DNA of 12,988 nucleotides, taken from contig JASBUE010000019.1 of assembly GCA_030148045.1 (NCBI GenBank), forward strand, positions 1 through 12,988, in the 5' to 3' direction. Source of the DNA: Candidatus Tenderia sp. (GTDB lineage Bacteria; Pseudomonadota; Gammaproteobacteria; Tenderiales; Tenderiaceae). The notes beneath the pieces were generated by a model, which saw only the letters and a list, made by a program, of their open reading frames with translations, did no database searches and had not been told where the DNA came from. The first letter of the stretch is position 1. Each line of letters opens with the position of its first letter. The translations under genes were made by a program, and so were the position numbers. This document shows positions 6,199 to 12,988 of this stretch, piece by piece.

Positions 6199-7854
6199 AT
6201 GGATTTCACTATCGGCAGCAGCCTGTTCGGGGGCATAGGCCTGTTCTTGCTAGGCATGTATCTGATGACCAACGGGCTGCGGCTGGTTGCCGGCCAAGCC
6301 CTGCAGAGCATCCTGGAAAGTTCCACCCGCACCACCCTACGCGGCATCCTGGCCGGTATCACCATCACCTCCCTGGTGCAGTCCTCCAGCGCCGTCACCG
6401 TGGCCACCCTGGGCTTTGTCAACGCCGGCCTGATGCAGCTGAGACAGGCGATCACGGTGATCTACGGCAGCAACATCGGCACCACCATGACCGCTTGGCT
6501 GGTGGCCCTGATCGGCTTTCATATCGATATCAAGGCCTTCGCCCTCCCCGCCATCGGCATCGGTATGGGGCTGTGGATATTCCGCAACGACAGGCGCGCC
6601 GGCGCCATCGGACAGGCCCTGGCGGGCTTCGGTGTCTTTTTCCTCGGCATCGAGATCCTAAAGAGCGGTTTCGAGGGCATGGGCGGCTCGCTCCAGTTTG
6701 CCACACTGCAACCCGACGGACTGGGGCTGTTACTGCTGGTGGTCAGCGGCTTTGTGATGACCGTGTTGATGCAGTCCTCCAGCGCCGCCATGGCCGTGAT
6801 CCTGACCGCCGCCGGCGGCGGCGTCATCCCGCTTTCCGCCGCTGCGGCGCTGGTCATCGGCGCCAATGTGGGTACCACCTCCACCGCTTTGCTGGCAGTG
6901 ATCGGCGCCACCCCCAACGCCAAACGGGTCGCCGCCGCCCATGTCGCCTTTAATCTGATCACCGCTGCGGTAGCGGTCCTGATCCTGCCCTGGATGCTCG
7001 CGGCGGTGCAAAGCCTGCAGAATGCATTGGGGTATGTCGCCGAGATACCGGCGGTGCTGGCCCTGTTCCACAGCTTTTTCAATATCTTGGGGGTCGCCCT
7101 GCTGTGGCCCATGACTGACCGTCTGGTGACCTTGCTGGAACCCCGCTTCCGTTCCGCCGAGGAGGATGAGGCCCGGCCGCGCCACCTGGACAGCACCCTG
7201 CTCGGCACGCCGGTGCTGGCCTTTCACGCCCTGGGGCTGGAGCTGCAACGCATCGCCGATATCGCACGCCGTATGGCCAAGGGCGCCATCAGCGCCGAGC
7301 TGGGGCCCGGCGGCGAACTGAGTGCGGATCGCCAGATCCTGGAACGGCTGGTGACCACGGCGGGGGAATATTGCACCTCCCTGCAGAAGACCAACCTGCC
7401 GTCGGAGCTGGCCGAGGCACTGCCCAACGCCATCCGGGTGGGGCGCTATTACAGCACCGTGGCCCACCTGGCCGAACACATTGCCGCCGCCCAGGCCCGC
7501 CTGCACGAGCCGCGCGACGCGGCGCTCGGCGAAGCGATCAACCATTTCAAGGGCGGCGTGGTACAGCTGGTCATGGAGGCGGACGTCAGCCGCGAACATT
7601 ACACCAGTGAGGCTTGTGCCGGCATGTTGGCGCAGTTGCAGGAAGAGTACCAGGCACTCAAGGCGGGGTTGCTGCGCGCCGGCACCGAGGCACGCATCAA
7701 CACGCGCGAGATGGTCAGCCAGCTGGAACTGATGAGCGAACTCCGCCGGCTGGCGGAACAGGTCGAAAAAGGGGCCCGCTATCTGGCCAATTTTCAATCC
7801 CGCGCCCCGGCCGAACAGCTGGAGGAAAAGGAATCGGCCAGTCCGGCGGACTGA
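6199..7854 (+). CDS. Na/Pi cotransporter family protein with C-terminal PhoU-like domain
   Basis: An inner-membrane protein of the NptA/PF02690 family, expected to couple sodium and inorganic phosphate movement. The 551 residues fall into two parts. Residues 1 to about 320 are hydrophobic, with roughly eight to nine membrane segments and the two inverted QSSSA repeats that mark this family (61-65 and 192-196), each followed by a small-residue helix; GSNIGTT (90-96) and GANVGTT (about 221-227) are the matching second halves of the repeats. After about residue 325 the sequence becomes polar and helical, the usual cytoplasmic PhoU-like region. The start ATG has AGG about eight bases upstream. 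The following carbonic anhydrase frame begins 66 bases downstream on the same strand, so they may be co-transcribed. Whether the protein imports, exports or only senses phosphate cannot be told from sequence. Confidence 0.92.
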   Translation: MDFTIGSSLFGGIGLFLLGMYLMTNGLRLVAGQALQSILESSTRTTLRGILAGITITSLVQSSSAVTVATLGFVNAGLMQLRQAITVIYGSNIGTTMTAWLVALIGFHIDIKAFALPAIGIGMGLWIFRNDRRAGAIGQALAGFGVFFLGIEILKSGFEGMGGSLQFATLQPDGLGLLLLVVSGFVMTVLMQSSSAAMAVILTAAGGGVIPLSAAAALVIGANVGTTSTALLAVIGATPNAKRVAAAHVAFNLITAAVAVLILPWMLAAVQSLQNALGYVAEIPAVLALFHSFFNILGVALLWPMTDRLVTLLEPRFRSAEEDEARPRHLDSTLLGTPVLAFHALGLELQRIADIARRMAKGAISAELGPGGELSADRQILERLVTTAGEYCTSLQKTNLPSELAEALPNAIRVGRYYSTVAHLAEHIAAAQARLHEPRDAALGEAINHFKGGVVQLVMEADVSREHYTSEACAGMLAQLQEEYQALKAGLLRAGTEARINTREMVSQLELMSELRRLAEQVEKGARYLANFQSRAPAEQLEEKESASPAD

Positions 7855-7920
7855 CACCGTTTTGCCTGCATTCAGCCAGTGCTGCTATTCTTCAAGCCTG
7901 ATTCGAATCGAAAAAAAGCC

Positions 7921-8553
7921 ATGTCCGACATTAATGATCTATTCGCCAACAACAAGGCCTGGACCGAGGCAATCAATGCCGAGGATCCCACTTTCTTCCA
8001 AAAGCTCTCGGCTCAGCAGGCCCCGGAATACCTCTGGATCGGCTGCGCCGACAGCCTCGTGCCCGCCAACTAGATCGTCGGTCTGTTGCCGGGCGAGCTG
8101 TTCGTCCATCGCAATGTGGCCAACGCGGTGATCCATACCGATCTCAACTGCCTGTCGGTGATCCAGTACGCCGTCGATGTGCTCAAGGTGGAACACATTA
8201 TCGTCTGCGGCCACTACGGCTGCGGCGGGGTGCAGGCGGCGATGCAGAACCGCTCCTTCGGCATCGTCGACTACTGGCTGCGCCACCTCAAGGATCTCTA
8301 TCAGAAACATCACCACGCCCTGGAACAGATCCCGGACCGGGAACAGCGCTGGGACCGCATGTGCGAACTGAATGTGATAGAACAGGTGTACAACGTCTGC
8401 CACACCAATATCGTGCAGAGCGCCTGGGAGCGCGGCCAGCCGCTCTCGGTGCACGGCTGGATCTACAGCATCAAGGACGGCCTGCTACGCGACCTGGGGG
8501 TGAAATTCGAGAGCACGGAAGAGATCTCGAAACTGTATCGGATGTCTGAATAA
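7921..8553 (+). pseudogene. can: Beta-carbonic anhydrase (Can-like) interrupted by an in-frame TAG
   Basis: The frame encodes a full-length 210-residue beta-carbonic anhydrase (CO2 hydration to bicarbonate) very like E. coli Can, from MSDINDLFANNKAW to EEISKLYRMSE, but codon 51 is TAG (8071-8073). Zinc ligands Cys42, His98 and Cys101 are present, as is Asp44. The partner of Asp44 in the catalytic dyad, Arg46, is replaced by Leu (CTC), so the usual CxDSR motif reads CADSLVPAN. In most relatives the TAG position is Gln (VPANQIVG). Everything after the TAG is conserved in frame (LLPGELFVHRNVAN, CGHYGCGGVQAA). No strong ribosome-binding site precedes the ATG. Loss of both Arg46 and continuity suggests a recent pseudogene or sequencing error; a recoded UAG is the alternative. 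The gene follows the Na/Pi transporter and converges on the radical SAM gene with a 7-base gap. Confidence 0.85.
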
Positions 8554-8560
8554 TCCCGGC

Positions 8561-9667
8561 TCAGGCGGCGTAATCCCGCAACCGTACCGGCATGCGCTTG
8601 GCGCCCCAATCTCCCGGCGGGCCGTGAAACACCCCGCTGCATTGGGCGCCGCAATATTCACAGTGGCCGTCATCGGTCAGATGCCAGTCGGACAGTACAT
8701 ACCAGTCGCGCCCGATCACCATCTTGCCGCAATTGTGACAGTAGGTGCTCTCGCCGGCCTTGTCATGCACGTTGCCGGTATAGGCGTAACGCACGCCGTT
8801 GGCCAGGGCGATCTCGCGCGCCCGCACCAGGGTGGACATGGGGGTGGACGGCACATCCATCATCTTCCAGTCGGGATGGAAAGCGGAAAAGTGCATGGGC
8901 ACATCCGGGCCGAGGCTTTTCACCAGCCACTCGGTCATGCGCTTGAGTTCGTCGTCGGAATCGTTTTTGCCTGGAATCAACAGAGTCGTGGTTTCCAGCC
9001 AGACATCGGTCTCGTGCTTGATGTACAGCAGGGTATCCAGGATATGCTGCAGATGACCGCCGCAGATCTTGTGGTAGAACTCGTCGGTGAAGGCCTTCAG
9101 GTCCACATTAGCGGCGTCCATGTGCTCGAAAAACAGCTTGCGCGGCTCCTCGGTGATATACCCCGCCGTTACGGCCACCGATTTGATGCCTAGCGCATGG
9201 CAGGCCTTGGCCACGTCCACCGCATATTCGAGAAAGATCACCGGATCGTTATAGGTGTAGGCGACGCTGGAACAACCCAGCTCCCTGGCGGCCTGGGCGA
9301 TCACCTCGGGCGGCGCCTCGTCGGCCAGCACATCCATCTCGCGCGCCTTGCTCATGTCCCAGTTCTGGCAGAACTTGCAGGCCAGGTTGCAGCCGGCCGT
9401 ACCGAACGACAGCACCGGGGTGCCGGGCAGAAAATGGTTCAGTGGCTTTTTCTCAATCGGATCAATACAGTACCCGCTGGAGCGGCCGTAGGTGGTAAGC
9501 ACGATCTGGCCACCCTGGTTGGCGCGCACAAAGCACAGCCCCTGCTGCCCCTCGTGCAACTTGCAAAAACGGGGACAGACGTCGCACTGAATGCGGCCGT
9601 CATCCAGCTTGTGCCAGAATTTGGTTGGAACCACTGACTGCATCGCTTCGCCCATGCCTAATTTCAT
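8561..9667 (-). CDS. amrS: AmmeMemoRadiSam system radical SAM enzyme
   Basis: A radical S-adenosylmethionine enzyme of the family that travels with Memo and AMMECR1 proteins; the reaction is not established. From ATG at 9667 it has 368 residues. The radical SAM cluster motif is CNLACKFC (Cys93, Cys97, Cys100), preceded by a Cys-rich N-terminal segment (Cys28, 31, 35 and 45 in CDVCPRFC and GLCFVR) and the LTTYGRSSGYCIDPIEKKPL block. The TIM-barrel part carries YTYNDPVIFLEYAVDVA, AVTAGYI, NVDLKAFTD and LLIPGKNDSD. The C-terminus has two CxxC pairs (CHNC and CEYC), likely a zinc ribbon. ATGs at 9655 and 9643 are also possible, and 9643 (MQSVVPTKFWHKL) is closest to homologue starts; the upstream TTG at 9691 is unlikely. 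It is divergent from amrB and amrA, which complete the set. Confidence 0.93.
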   Translation of the reverse strand: MKLGMGEAMQSVVPTKFWHKLDDGRIQCDVCPRFCKLHEGQQGLCFVRANQGGQIVLTTYGRSSGYCIDPIEKKPLNHFLPGTPVLSFGTAGCNLACKFCQNWDMSKAREMDVLADEAPPEVIAQAARELGCSSVAYTYNDPVIFLEYAVDVAKACHALGIKSVAVTAGYITEEPRKLFFEHMDAANVDLKAFTDEFYHKICGGHLQHILDTLLYIKHETDVWLETTTLLIPGKNDSDDELKRMTEWLVKSLGPDVPMHFSAFHPDWKMMDVPSTPMSTLVRAREIALANGVRYAYTGNVHDKAGESTYCHNCGKMVIGRDWYVLSDWHLTDDGHCEYCGAQCSGVFHGPPGDWGAKRMPVRLRDYAA

Positions 9668-9705
9668 AGTGTTACCGGCATTAGATTGCAAGCGCCGGAG
9701 TTAGT

Positions 9706-9733
9706 TTGGTCAACCGCTTGCCGGCGTTATACT
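9706..9733 (+). promoter_or_regulatory. Weak candidate promoter for amrB-amrA
   Basis: In the 100-base divergent spacer, TATACT (9728-9733) resembles a sigma-70 -10 box and TTGGTC (9706-9711) lies 16 bases before it, a poor -35 match. The amrB ATG at 9768 follows, with GGGAGGTG (9756-9763) as a strong ribosome-binding site. The assignment rests on the -10 only. Confidence 0.3.
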
Positions 9734-9767
9734 TGTCTTGTCCCACACCGATTCCGGGAGGTGTTGC

Positions 9768-10553
9768 ATGAGCAAGGTCAGACCCGCCGCCGTTGCCGGC
9801 ATGTTCTACCCCGATGATGCGGCCACGCTGAGGCAGATGGTGCGCCACTTTCTCGATCAGGCCACCTCCAGCGGCGCAGCGCCCAAGGCCATCATCGCCC
9901 CGCATGCCGGCTACCTCTACTCCGGTGCCGTGGCCGCCAGCGCCTATCACCTGCTGGAAGGCCGGCGCTAGCGGATCAAACGGGTGGTCCTGCTGTGCCC
10001 CTCGCACCGCGTACCGCTGCCCGGTCTGGCCGCCAGCAGCGCCGAGTGTTTCGCCACCCCCCTGGGTGAAATTCCGCTGGACCGACCCATGATCGAGCGC
10101 CTGAGCCGGCTGCCGCAGGTCAAAATCATGGACGAGGCACACATGATGGAGCACAGCCTGGAGGTGCAGCTGCCCTTCCTGCAATCCATCCTGAGGGAAT
10201 TCAAGCTGGTGCCGCTGGTGGTCGGTGACGCCACGGCGGACGAGGTGTGCGAGGTACTGGAACGGGCCGGGCTGGACGAGGCGACGCTGATCGTGATCAG
10301 TTCGGACCTGAGCCACTACCACGACTACGCCACGGCGCAGCGAATGGACCGGCATACCTCGGCGGCGATCGAACACCTGGAGCCCGGCAAACTCGGCTAT
10401 GACGACGCCTGCGGCCGCATCCCCGTCAGCGGCATGCTGAAGCTGGCGCGCAAGCTGGGGCTGAAGGCGGAAACCGTCGATCTGCGCAACTCCGGCGATA
10501 CCGCCGGGCCGAGAGACCAGGTGGTGGGATACGGCGCCTATGTCTTCAGATAA
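9768..10553 (+). pseudogene. amrB: AmmeMemoRadiSam system protein B (Memo family) interrupted by an in-frame TAG
   Basis: This is a full-length Memo-family frame (262 codons including the final TAA) with a TAG at codon 68 (9969-9971), between HLLEGRR and RIKRVVLL. All other family features are kept in the same frame: VAGMFYPDD near the start, APHAGYLYSG (His46), PSHRVP (His80), EHSLEVQLPFLQ, LVVGDATADE, ISSDLSHYHDYA, CGRIPVSGML and the C-terminal NSGDTAGPRDQVVGYGAYVF. Memo proteins resemble ring-opening dioxygenases and bind metal; the partner reaction with the radical SAM enzyme is unknown. The interrupted position is variable in relatives, so the lost residue cannot be named; Glu or Gln are one base from TAG. 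The conserved GPSH motif reads CPSH here. Restart at GTG 9984 could give a C-terminal piece. A strong ribosome-binding site precedes the ATG, and amrA overlaps its end by 14 bases. Confidence 0.85.
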
Positions 10554-11118
10554 AGCGACCGCTATCAGCACAGAGGAGCAGGAAATCCTTTTGGACGTGG
10601 CGCGGCAAAGCATCCGTTATACCCTGGCGCATGGCGACCGGATGCCGCTCGTCGCCGACGACTATCCCGAGCGGCTCAGGGAAAAACGCGCCACCTTCGT
10701 CACCCTCCACCTCGACGGCCAACTGCGCGGCTGCATCGGCAGCCTGGAAGCCTATCAGCCGCTGGTGCTGGACGTGGCCCGAAACGCCCATGCCGCCGCC
10801 TTTACCGATCCACGCTTTTTGCCTGTGACGGCTGCGGAATTCGAGCGCCTCGAGATCCACATCTCCATTCTTAACCCCGCACAGGAGATGCAGTTCGATT
10901 CGCAAAAAGATTTGATCGGCCAGCTGCGTCCGGGCATCGATGGCCTGATCATCCAGGCCGGCAATCACAAGGGCACCTTCCTGCCCAGTGTCTGGGAGCA
11001 GCTGTCCGAGCCCGAGCATTTCCTCGCCCATCTGAAACTCAAGGCCGGCATGCCCCTTGAATACTGGTCGCCCACCCTGCGGGTGTGGCGCTACACCACG
11101 ACCTCCTTCCCGGCATAA
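10540..11118 (+). CDS. amrA: AmmeMemoRadiSam system protein A (AMMECR1 domain)
   Basis: A 192-residue AMMECR1-domain protein, the third member of the AmmeMemoRadiSam set; its biochemical role is unknown. The conserved RGCIGSLEA motif begins at residue 63, followed by DVARNAHAAAFTDPRF, the LEIHISIL strand, GIDGLIIQAGNHKGTFLPS VWEQL (split by a space here) and the C-terminal KAGMPLEYWSPTLRVWRY. The ATG at 10540 lies inside the last codons of amrB, a 14-base overlap that implies coupled translation. If amrB translation really stopped at its internal TAG, coupling to amrA would be weakened, so the intact state of amrA bears on that question. It ends 21 bases before the convergent DUF3187 gene, with no obvious terminator between them. 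Confidence 0.93.
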   Translation: MSSDKATAISTEEQEILLDVARQSIRYTLAHGDRMPLVADDYPERLREKRATFVTLHLDGQLRGCIGSLEAYQPLVLDVARNAHAAAFTDPRFLPVTAAEFERLEIHISILNPAQEMQFDSQKDLIGQLRPGIDGLIIQAGNHKGTFLPSVWEQLSEPEHFLAHLKLKAGMPLEYWSPTLRVWRYTTTSFPA

Positions 11119-11139
11119 ATACGGATAAGGGCGCCCCTG

Positions 11140-12264
11140 TCAGAAATAGAGACTGGCGCCGAGGTGAAGTCCTACATCGGCCGTGTTGTTGAAATAGACA
11201 ATATTCTCGGTCAAGGCGCCGAACAGGATGATCCTGTGATCTATTGCGTGTTTGTAACCGAGACTTGCCTGTAATGAGACTTTACCGAGCTGCGGCAGAT
11301 CGAGATCCACAAAAGGACTTTGCGACGCCGTCAACTGGACAATCACACTGGACGAAGGGCTTGTACCCAGCTCCAGGCCGAACATACTTGACAGCAGAGT
11401 CTGTGATGACAGGCCGAAATATTCCCATTTTCCAAGACGCAGAATCCCCATTGAGTAATGGACACTGAAGCGATCGGAAAGATAATAATCGCCCAGCAAT
11501 TGAACCCCCACATCGGCTGAGCCACTACTGAAAAGGTCATTCCCGTCACCCAAAGGGATTTTCAGCGATGCCTGCAGACTGGCGAGAGAGCGTCCGCCAT
11601 CCCCTAACAGTTTCAATTTCGAGCGCAACACCATGTCCCCCGCCCCCGATCCCGGCGTGCTGTTGTTAAACACCTCAATCCCATTGCTGCGCACATAGGT
11701 CGTATAAGCACCCAGGGAAACGCCCTCTCGTCCACCCTGCTCGAAATTGAAGGCATCGTGAAACCCTTCAATCAAGCCGTCAAAGGCGCCGCCGACGAAG
11801 CTCAGCCATTGCCAGGTAATACCGATTTGCAGCGCATCGCTGATACCGTGATCGATGGAGATCCCAGTCCGGTACACCTCGGCGTCCAGATAAAAAATGT
11901 TACCGGGAATGCCACGCAAATCAGCCAGGCTAACCCCCGAACGTGAATTGCGCTGCGCCAGGGCATCGCTAACGCTATCGGACATGGCAAATGTATTGCT
12001 TGCGGTCTGGATTATGTCCACCCGCTGCTGACCGACCCCGAGCATCGAGGCGGCATCGGGCTCGAAGGCGAGCAGCCCCATGTTTAGAAGAAACTGATCG
12101 CGAATCCGCAGCGGCCCGGTGTCCGTCAATTCGATGGCGCGGGCAATTCCACCGGCCATCAGATTGATGGCGAGCAAGCCCACACCCAAGCCAAGGCAAA
12201 CAGCACGGCGCCGGGAGGGGCGTCGCGCACACCCTGACATTCGTCCGCCATGAGCTTGCTTCAT
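11140..12264 (-). CDS. DUF3187 family protein, predicted outer-membrane beta-barrel
   Basis: A predicted exported protein of 374 residues. The N-terminus has a basic segment (RRPSRRR) followed by a hydrophobic core (VCLGLGVGLLAINLMAG) and a likely signal-peptidase site after IARA, so the mature chain begins near IELTDTGP. The mature part alternates polar and hydrophobic residues in strand-like blocks, has many glycines and ends in LGASLYF with a terminal aromatic residue, as in proteins assembled by BAM into the outer membrane. PLRIRDQFLLNMGLLAFEP and NTFAMSDSVSD match what I recall of DUF3187, whose function is unknown. ATG at 12264 is chosen because it forms an ATGA overlap with the stop of the upstream invertase gene; ATG at 12270 or 12240 are alternatives. 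The overlap suggests an operon with the invertase. Confidence 0.8.
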   Translation of the reverse strand: MKQAHGGRMSGCARRPSRRRAVCLGLGVGLLAINLMAGGIARAIELTDTGPLRIRDQFLLNMGLLAFEPDAASMLGVGQQRVDIIQTASNTFAMSDSVSDALAQRNSRSGVSLADLRGIPGNIFYLDAEVYRTGISIDHGISDALQIGITWQWLSFVGGAFDGLIEGFHDAFNFEQGGREGVSLGAYTTYVRSNGIEVFNNSTPGSGAGDMVLRSKLKLLGDGGRSLASLQASLKIPLGDGNDLFSSGSADVGVQLLGDYYLSDRFSVHYSMGILRLGKWEYFGLSSQTLLSSMFGLELGTSPSSSVIVQLTASQSPFVDLDLPQLGKVSLQASLGYKHAIDHRIILFGALTENIVYFNNTADVGLHLGASLYF

Positions 12265-12988
12265 GACCATTCACACGCCTGTGCTGACTTCTCCTCGAAA
12301 CCGACCAGCGCAAGACGGTCCCGATCCTCAAGCAACTGCTGGGCCGCCAACAAACCCGCCACTGTCCAAGTCTGCAGCGACCTGGCCTCCTTGCCGACCA
12401 GCCGGCCATCACGACCGTCGAAATATTCAGGCCAACTTTCCTGCTCCAGCCTGGCCGCCGCGATATCAAGCGCGCGCCTGGCCAACTCAACGCGCCCTGT
12501 TTTTTGTGCCGCCGCCACCAACAGCCAGAGTAGAAAAGGCCAACTACCACCATTATGGTATGACCAGGGACTGTTTTTCGGGTCGGCTCCGGTCATGAGC
12601 TCCCAGTCCCGCCCTTCCAGGGCTGGAAAGCAGAGCTTCATGGGCATCTGCCCGATCAGATCATCCCAACGCTGTTCTATTAGGTCCATGATGCCCTGTG
12701 CCTGCTCTGCCGTCGCCAGTGACGCAATCATCGCCAACAGATTACCCTGGGCGAAGTAACGAAAATCCATACGCGCCGGACCCAAATTCCCGGCAAAGTA
12801 GCCCTCCCGTGAAGGCATCCACTCCATCAGTGTGGATGGGATGGTGCCCGGGTAAATATTGAATGCGTTGACCACCCGACTGCCGTATTCCTCCACCTTG
12901 TAGCGATAGATATCATTCAGGCGCCGAAAGTCGAGCCAGTAATATTGCCTGATATGGTAGGTCAGGTGCGCAAGCCGCTCGCTTACCG
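12261..12988 (-). CDS. Neutral/alkaline invertase (glycoside hydrolase family 100), C-terminal part
   Basis: The frame is open from the window edge to TGA at 12261-12263, giving about 241 residues of the C-terminal half; the start lies outside the window. The enzyme family hydrolyses sucrose to glucose and fructose in the cytoplasm. Matching blocks in order are LTYHIRQYYWLDFRRLN, RYKVEEYGSRVVNAFNIYP, REGYFAGNLGPARMDFRYFA, IEQRWDDLIGQMP, LMTGADPKNSPWSYHNGG and SWPEYFDGRDGRLVGKEA. The Glu of WPEYFDG appears to correspond to the catalytic Glu of cyanobacterial InvA, judged from its distance to the C-terminus. There is no secretion signal in view. In halotolerant proteobacteria and cyanobacteria this family acts with sucrose synthesis genes in compatible-solute turnover, which may apply here. 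It overlaps the DUF3187 gene by four bases. Confidence 0.92.
   Translation of the reverse strand, partial: VSERLAHLTYHIRQYYWLDFRRLNDIYRYKVEEYGSRVVNAFNIYPGTIPSTLMEWMPSREGYFAGNLGPARMDFRYFAQGNLLAMIASLATAEQAQGIMDLIEQRWDDLIGQMPMKLCFPALEGRDWELMTGADPKNSPWSYHNGGSWPFLLWLLVAAAQKTGRVELARRALDIAAARLEQESWPEYFDGRDGRLVGKEARSLQTWTVAGLLAAQQLLEDRDRLALVGFEEKSAQACEWS

Noticed and set aside
6730..7857. Minus-strand 375-codon ORF opposite the Na/Pi transporter
   Set aside because: Low-complexity Gly/Gln/His-rich translation typical of the antisense of a GC-rich membrane protein gene.
7900..7909. GATTCGAATC palindrome upstream of the carbonic anhydrase frame
   Set aside because: Ten bases only and not attached to a recognisable operator or promoter; likely chance.
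9681..10613. Minus-strand 310-codon ORF across amrB
   Set aside because: Shadow of the Memo frame; the plus-strand frame retains all Memo motifs.
1..12988. CRISPR arrays, tRNA or rRNA genes
   Set aside because: No regularly spaced repeats, no cloverleaf-like gene and no rRNA motif were seen on either strand.

Overview
The window looks like chromosome of a free-living or symbiotic gammaproteobacterium, probably from the sulfur-oxidising Chromatiales-type lineages. The reasons are a GC-rich coding sequence with an AT-rich control region, a gammaproteobacterial PpnN nucleosidase, an E. coli Can-type beta-carbonic anhydrase, an iron-sulfur type assimilatory sulfate reductase (CysH) and an AmmeMemoRadiSam locus. 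The lineage is inferred from protein resemblance recalled from memory, not from a search.

Layout. Bases 1-240 hold the C-terminal end of an ABC transporter ATPase. Bases 241-1343 are a gene-poor 1.1 kb stretch. It contains a 5' remnant of a group II intron on the minus strand, placed directly behind an intrinsic terminator, two tiny overlapping membrane-peptide ORFs upstream of that terminator, and a spaced inverted repeat. Bases 1344-5165 carry a minus-strand patatin-like phospholipase, a plus-strand DUF482/GNAT-like protein and a minus-strand ppnN. Bases 5271-7854 hold cysH with its terminator, divergent from a Na/Pi-cotransporter family gene across an AT-rich spacer. A carbonic anhydrase reading frame follows. 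Bases 8561-11118 hold the complete AmmeMemoRadiSam set: the radical SAM gene on the minus strand, divergent from a Memo gene that overlaps the AMMECR1 gene. The window ends with a minus-strand pair, a DUF3187 outer-membrane-type protein overlapped by the C-terminal part of a GH100 neutral/alkaline invertase.

The most notable observation is that two separate, otherwise well-conserved genes, beta-carbonic anhydrase and Memo (amrB), each carry one in-frame TAG with the frame fully open on both sides. None of the other ten recognised family genes ends in TAG. This could be ordinary gene decay, sequencing error, or UAG being read as sense. Unusual substitutions next to both TAGs (Arg46 to Leu in the carbonic anhydrase dyad, and a Cys in the Memo PSH motif) lean towards error or decay. 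The window alone cannot decide between these.
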